Shown: positions 62,390-64,000 of the stretch, piece after piece
Layout of the letters: each line of letters begins with the position of its first letter
How positions within the stretch are numbered: position 1 is the first letter of the stretch
DNA from: Phalacrocorax aristotelis
Lineage: Eukaryota; Chordata; Aves; Suliformes; Phalacrocoracidae
Direction: 5' to 3'
Assembly: GCF_949628215.1 (NCBI RefSeq)
Contig: NC_134276.1
Coordinates: 13,171,690-13,235,689, forward strand
Length of the DNA stretch: 64,000 nucleotides
Notes under the pieces: model-generated
Database searches by the model: none
Seen by the model: only the letters and a program-made list of their open reading frames with translations
What the model was told of the DNA's origin: nothing
Made by a program: the position numbers and the translations under genes

Positions 62390-64000
62390 TTTCTGCCACC
62401 AATTCTGTCAGGTTCAGAGCAATATTGCCCAATGAAGCCTCAGCCTGGGGCAGGCAGAGCCCAGGGCATCAGGGAACAAAGCCAGGTAAGAGTGCAGGCC
62501 CAGGAAGGACCTAGTCTGTAGGTTTATGGCACATTGTACAGTAGACACATGGTCTCCCTGGTCTTGCCCTCCATGCAGGCAGGAGGGTTGCAAGGATGGC
62601 CAATAAATCCCAGAAATACTCAAGGTCATTCATGCCTTGGGGTGACACCCAGCAGGGAGGAGATGTTGCCTTTTTGTAACATGAGTCAGAGCAAATTTAT
62701 GATAAATAATAAATAACCAATGGATTTAATTTTTATTCTATTGGACGTTTTTAGCCTTTGCACAGAAGGTATTGAGACTTGACTATGCATCTTCATAACC
62801 GAGTGTGCTGAGGACTTTCAGGATGGAGTCCTTACTAAAATATTTCCTCTCTCTGGTTGTATTGCTGCATGACATGGTTCTGCATCAGCATGGAGTTTGC
62901 AAATGTTGTTGCTGGACTGACAGGTGAGAAGAAGAAATACAAATACTACTGCAGTTCCTCTGATGAATTCTATAGTTAGCCCTTGCTGCAGGGGTATTTT
63001 CGAGGTGTGCTAACCCAGACCTATGTTGTAAATGCAGGACCTGATTTACTGCTTTTTACAGGTAGTAGCTTAAAACACACACCCCCTGAAATTATTTATT
63101 AATTGGATTTTAGATGCTGCATACCTAAGCCTTGTTTGCAGTGGGAGGTGTGAGGATTTGCAATTTGCAAAACTTGTAGGTGGTGATTTGTTTGCTAAAC
63201 TCTATTCAAAACCAGCCTGGCTTATTTCCCAGCTGTGAGAGAGATCTTTAGGCAAATGCCTTAATACATTTGCCATGTGAACAGTTTGCAGGTCAGTGAC
63301 TGTACATTCAAAAGTGTTTTACTCAGCGATAAAGTCTTCATCGTGGTTTCATTACCGTAAACACGTGGTGACAAAAGTACTTCAGAGCTTTGCACCAAAC
63401 GTTGGCTTTATATTAATTCTTAATTACAATTCTCCTGGGGTTACCCACAATGACTCAAGGTCTTGCACTAATTGAACAGGAGGAAAAAATAAAATTAATG
63501 GATTGCAAAGGTCAGTATGTGGCTTCTGACTCATATAATAACTTATTGTAAATACATGAGAGTGGCTGACAAGGCTGCTGCCTGTGCAGTCAGATGGCAG
63601 CCTATAAAGATCTGGCACCTGGGGTCTACTGCCTGTGTTCATTAAAAAAAAAAAAACGAAACAACCCCTATTAGTGCTTTAGGTGTTCATGATATGCTTA
63701 ATTTCTCCTACTTTCCCTCCTATGATGTAGTGCACCTTTTGTGATTTTTCACCTTTGTATTTCTGGTCTTGCTTAAGAAAATGTATGTTGTGCTTGACCA
63801 AAGGTCCTTCTAACCCAGTGCTGTGTTCTCAGTAGTGAATGCTTAGATTATAAGAAACTGAGCAATAGTGGTGTATTTTTTCTCAGTAATCTGTCCTGAC
63901 TTCCAGTTCAAGTTTGCTAGAGGCTGTTGGAAGTGTTGAAGTGTTATGTGTCAGGCAATGCTTGTGACATGGATGTTGGGCTATTCTGGACTGCAAGGGT
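62390..64000. other. Intergenic DNA to window end
   Basis: No gene or repeat was recognised, apart from a short poly-A run near 63644-63656. Confidence 0.6.

Overview
The window looks like avian nuclear DNA. Five insertions of the CR1 LINE family are present, four of them ending in the avian CR1 3' signature (AGAATCA/ATTCTATG octamers next to a GGTTGGA block). There is one solo LTR of a type common in birds, introns are compact, promoters are CpG-rich, and two vertebrate genes encode clearly bird-like orthologues. The species cannot be fixed from sequence alone; a neognath bird is the best guess.

Layout. Both genes lie on the minus strand in the left 25 kb. At 2434-2859 is the first coding exon of MAML2, a Notch coactivator. 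Its CpG-island promoter lies to the right (about 2860-4720), and the start of its first intron runs off the left edge. That intron holds a striking CpG-dense 50-bp minisatellite with seven perfect copies. After about 8.4 kb of intergenic DNA with two CR1 pieces comes a complete CCDC82 gene: seven coding exons between 24608 and 11542, 468 codons plus stop, with every junction in phase. It has a CpG-island promoter at about 24880-25530. The MAML2-CCDC82 order and orientation match the human chromosome 11 arrangement as I recall it. In mammals JRKL lies head-to-head with CCDC82, but no JRKL-like reading frame was recognised on the right side of this promoter.

From about 25.5 kb to the end I see no recognisable protein-coding gene; in human the corresponding interval is a gene desert leading towards CNTN5. 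It contains a 3.2-kb CR1 copy with decayed endonuclease and reverse transcriptase reading frames, two shorter CR1 pieces, a 570-bp solo LTR, an isolated GC-rich tandem-repeat island at 39.5-39.9 kb, some short perfect or near-perfect hairpins, and one convincing orphan exon-like segment at 52658-52713.

No new protein system was found. The best leads are regulatory or structural: the CpG minisatellite and a CTCF-like site in the MAML2 first intron, a weak splice donor in CCDC82, two miRNA-sized hairpins (19567-19615 and 45601-45648), the GC island with a CTCF-like site nearby, and the orphan exon.
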